A stretch of DNA of 5,455 nucleotides, taken from positions 1 through 5,455 of the forward strand of contig JAIRKB010000027.1 in the NCBI GenBank assembly GCA_031260385.1, written 5' to 3'. Positions 4,523-5,455 of this stretch are shown piece by piece (the first letter of the stretch is position 1; each line of letters starts with the position of its first letter). The notes below the pieces were generated by a model. That model searched no databases. It was not told the origin of the DNA and saw only the letters and a list, made by a program, of their open reading frames with translations. Both the position numbers and the translations under genes were made by a program. The DNA is from Propionibacteriaceae bacterium (GTDB lineage Bacteria > Actinomycetota > Actinomycetes > Propionibacteriales > Propionibacteriaceae).

Positions 4523-5455
4523 AGCTCGAAACGACCTGCCCTTTTCCTCGCAGCTAGCCTCGGTCTGCTTGCTCTGAGCGGCTGCGGACTCCAGGTGGAG
4601 GGCGGCGGTGAAGCCAACCTCGCCTTACCCCAGGCCTTGCGTGACGGCTCGGTGGCGATCTGGCCGCTCTATGTCGGCCTTGGGCTATGCCTGCTGGGCT
4701 TGCTCTTTGGCCTGGGGACCTACTCGAAGCTGAAAGGCCTACCCGTCCATCAGTCGATGAAAGAGATCTCGGAGCTGATCTACACCACCTGCAAGGCCTA
4801 TCTGATCAAACAAGGCAAGTTCCTGCTGGCCTTGTGGGTCTTCATTGCCGCCGTCATCGTGGTCTATTTTGCGCTCACCGGTGTCTCGGCCTGGCAGATC
4901 GTCGTGATCATCGCCTTCTCCCTGGTCGGGATGACCGGGTCTTTCGGTGTGGCTTGGTTTGGGATCCGCATCAACACCTTCGCCAACTCGCGAACCGCCT
5001 TTGCCGCTCTCGGCGGCCAGAAATGGTCCGGCCACCAGATCCCGGCCCGCGCCGGGATGTCGATTGGCATGGTCCTGATCTCGCTCGAACTCTTGCTGAT
5101 GTTGCTCATCGTCTGCTTCCTGCCGATTGACCTGGCCGGGAAGTGTTTTATCGGGTTTGCGATTGGGGAGTCGCTCGGCGCTTCCGCGCTGCGGATCGCT
5201 GGCGGGATCTTCACCAAGATTGCCGATGTCGGCGCCGATCTGATGAAGATCGTCTTCAAGATCGAAGAAGACGACCCGCGTAATCCTGGCACGATTGCCG
5301 ATTGTACGGGAGACAATGCCGGTGACTCGGTCGGGCCGTCGGCCGATGGTTTCGAGACCTATGGCGTCACCGGGGTGGCCTTGATCACCTTCATCACCTT
5401 GGGGGTCGCCCAAGTCGGGGGTGTTCCAGCGAGCCTGCAAGCGATCCTCCTGGTC
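4508..5455 (+). CDS. hppA: Membrane-bound ion-pumping pyrophosphatase, N-terminal part (runs off right edge)
   Basis: Integral membrane pyrophosphatase coupling PPi hydrolysis to H+ and/or Na+ transport. 316 codons are visible of a family usually near 700-800. An N-terminal signal-like segment (residues 1-25, KR at 8-9, then a hydrophobic stretch) ends in a lipobox-like LSGC with Cys26. Membrane segments by eye lie at about 50-70, 105-123, 127-150 and 183-205. The catalytic region is clear: GIFTKIADVGADLM (233-246; Lys237, Asp240, Asp244), EEDDPRNPGTIAD (253-265) and CTGDNAGD (266-273; Asp269, Asp273). Wording such as ESLGASALRIAGGIF, DLMKIVFKI and PSADGFETYGVTG places it in the divergent branch I recall from Bacteroidetes and Verrucomicrobia rather than the DLVGKVE type. 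Ion choice and K+ dependence cannot be read because the deciding regions lie outside. The GTG start is supported by AGGA 5 nt upstream; an in-frame GTG at 4481 is possible but lacks a ribosome binding site. Confidence 0.95.
   Translation, partial: MTSLISSKRPALFLAASLGLLALSGCGLQVEGGGEANLALPQALRDGSVAIWPLYVGLGLCLLGLLFGLGTYSKLKGLPVHQSMKEISELIYTTCKAYLIKQGKFLLALWVFIAAVIVVYFALTGVSAWQIVVIIAFSLVGMTGSFGVAWFGIRINTFANSRTAFAALGGQKWSGHQIPARAGMSIGMVLISLELLLMLLIVCFLPIDLAGKCFIGFAIGESLGASALRIAGGIFTKIADVGADLMKIVFKIEEDDPRNPGTIADCTGDNAGDSVGPSADGFETYGVTGVALITFITLGVAQVGGVPASLQAILLV

Noticed and set aside
4739..5440. Minus-strand 233-codon open frame opposite hppA
   Set aside because: Highly charged, low-complexity translation antisense to clear pyrophosphatase coding sequence; a shadow frame.

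Overview
The window looks like bacterial chromosome from an actinobacterium (Actinomycetota), moderately GC-rich by eye. The evidence is the gene order sufR-sufB-sufD-sufC-sufS on one strand, the same order as the mycobacterial Rv1460-Rv1464 cluster. In addition, SufR, SufB, SufC and SufS read like actinobacterial members of their families. The SufS N-terminus (NANVARAMH, KNASEALNL) resembles what I remember of Propionibacteriales-type proteins, but that finer placement is from memory only.

Minus strand, right to left (4352 down to 1): sufR, an Fe-S-binding HTH regulator, then sufB and sufD (scaffold), sufC (ATPase) and the first 174 codons of sufS (cysteine desulfurase), which runs off the left edge. 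sufR/sufB and sufB/sufD each overlap by 4 nt (GTGA and ATGA), and sufC/sufS overlap by 11 nt. This indicates one translationally coupled operon. SufS would supply sulfur (usually through SufU, probably just outside the window), the SufB-SufC-SufD complex would assemble the cluster, and SufR would sense cluster status and control the operon.

Two things break the standard picture. SufD is only 269 residues and lacks the whole N-terminal domain usual for the family, although its start is fixed by overlap with sufB. The otherwise tight operon is also interrupted between sufD and sufC by 238 nt holding two copies of a 73-81 nt direct repeat. A small arginine-rich reading frame almost exactly fills that gap.

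Plus strand, 4508 to the right edge: the N-terminal 316 codons of a membrane-bound, ion-pumping inorganic pyrophosphatase (hppA type), divergent from sufR. It belongs to a divergent sequence branch (DLMKIVFKI, TIADCTGDNAGD) and begins with a lipoprotein-like signal sequence. The 155-nt divergent intergenic region holds a GC-rich hairpin, an imperfect dyad at the sufR start and a striking dyad across the hppA start codon. I see no RNA genes, insertion sequences, CRISPR arrays or phage genes.
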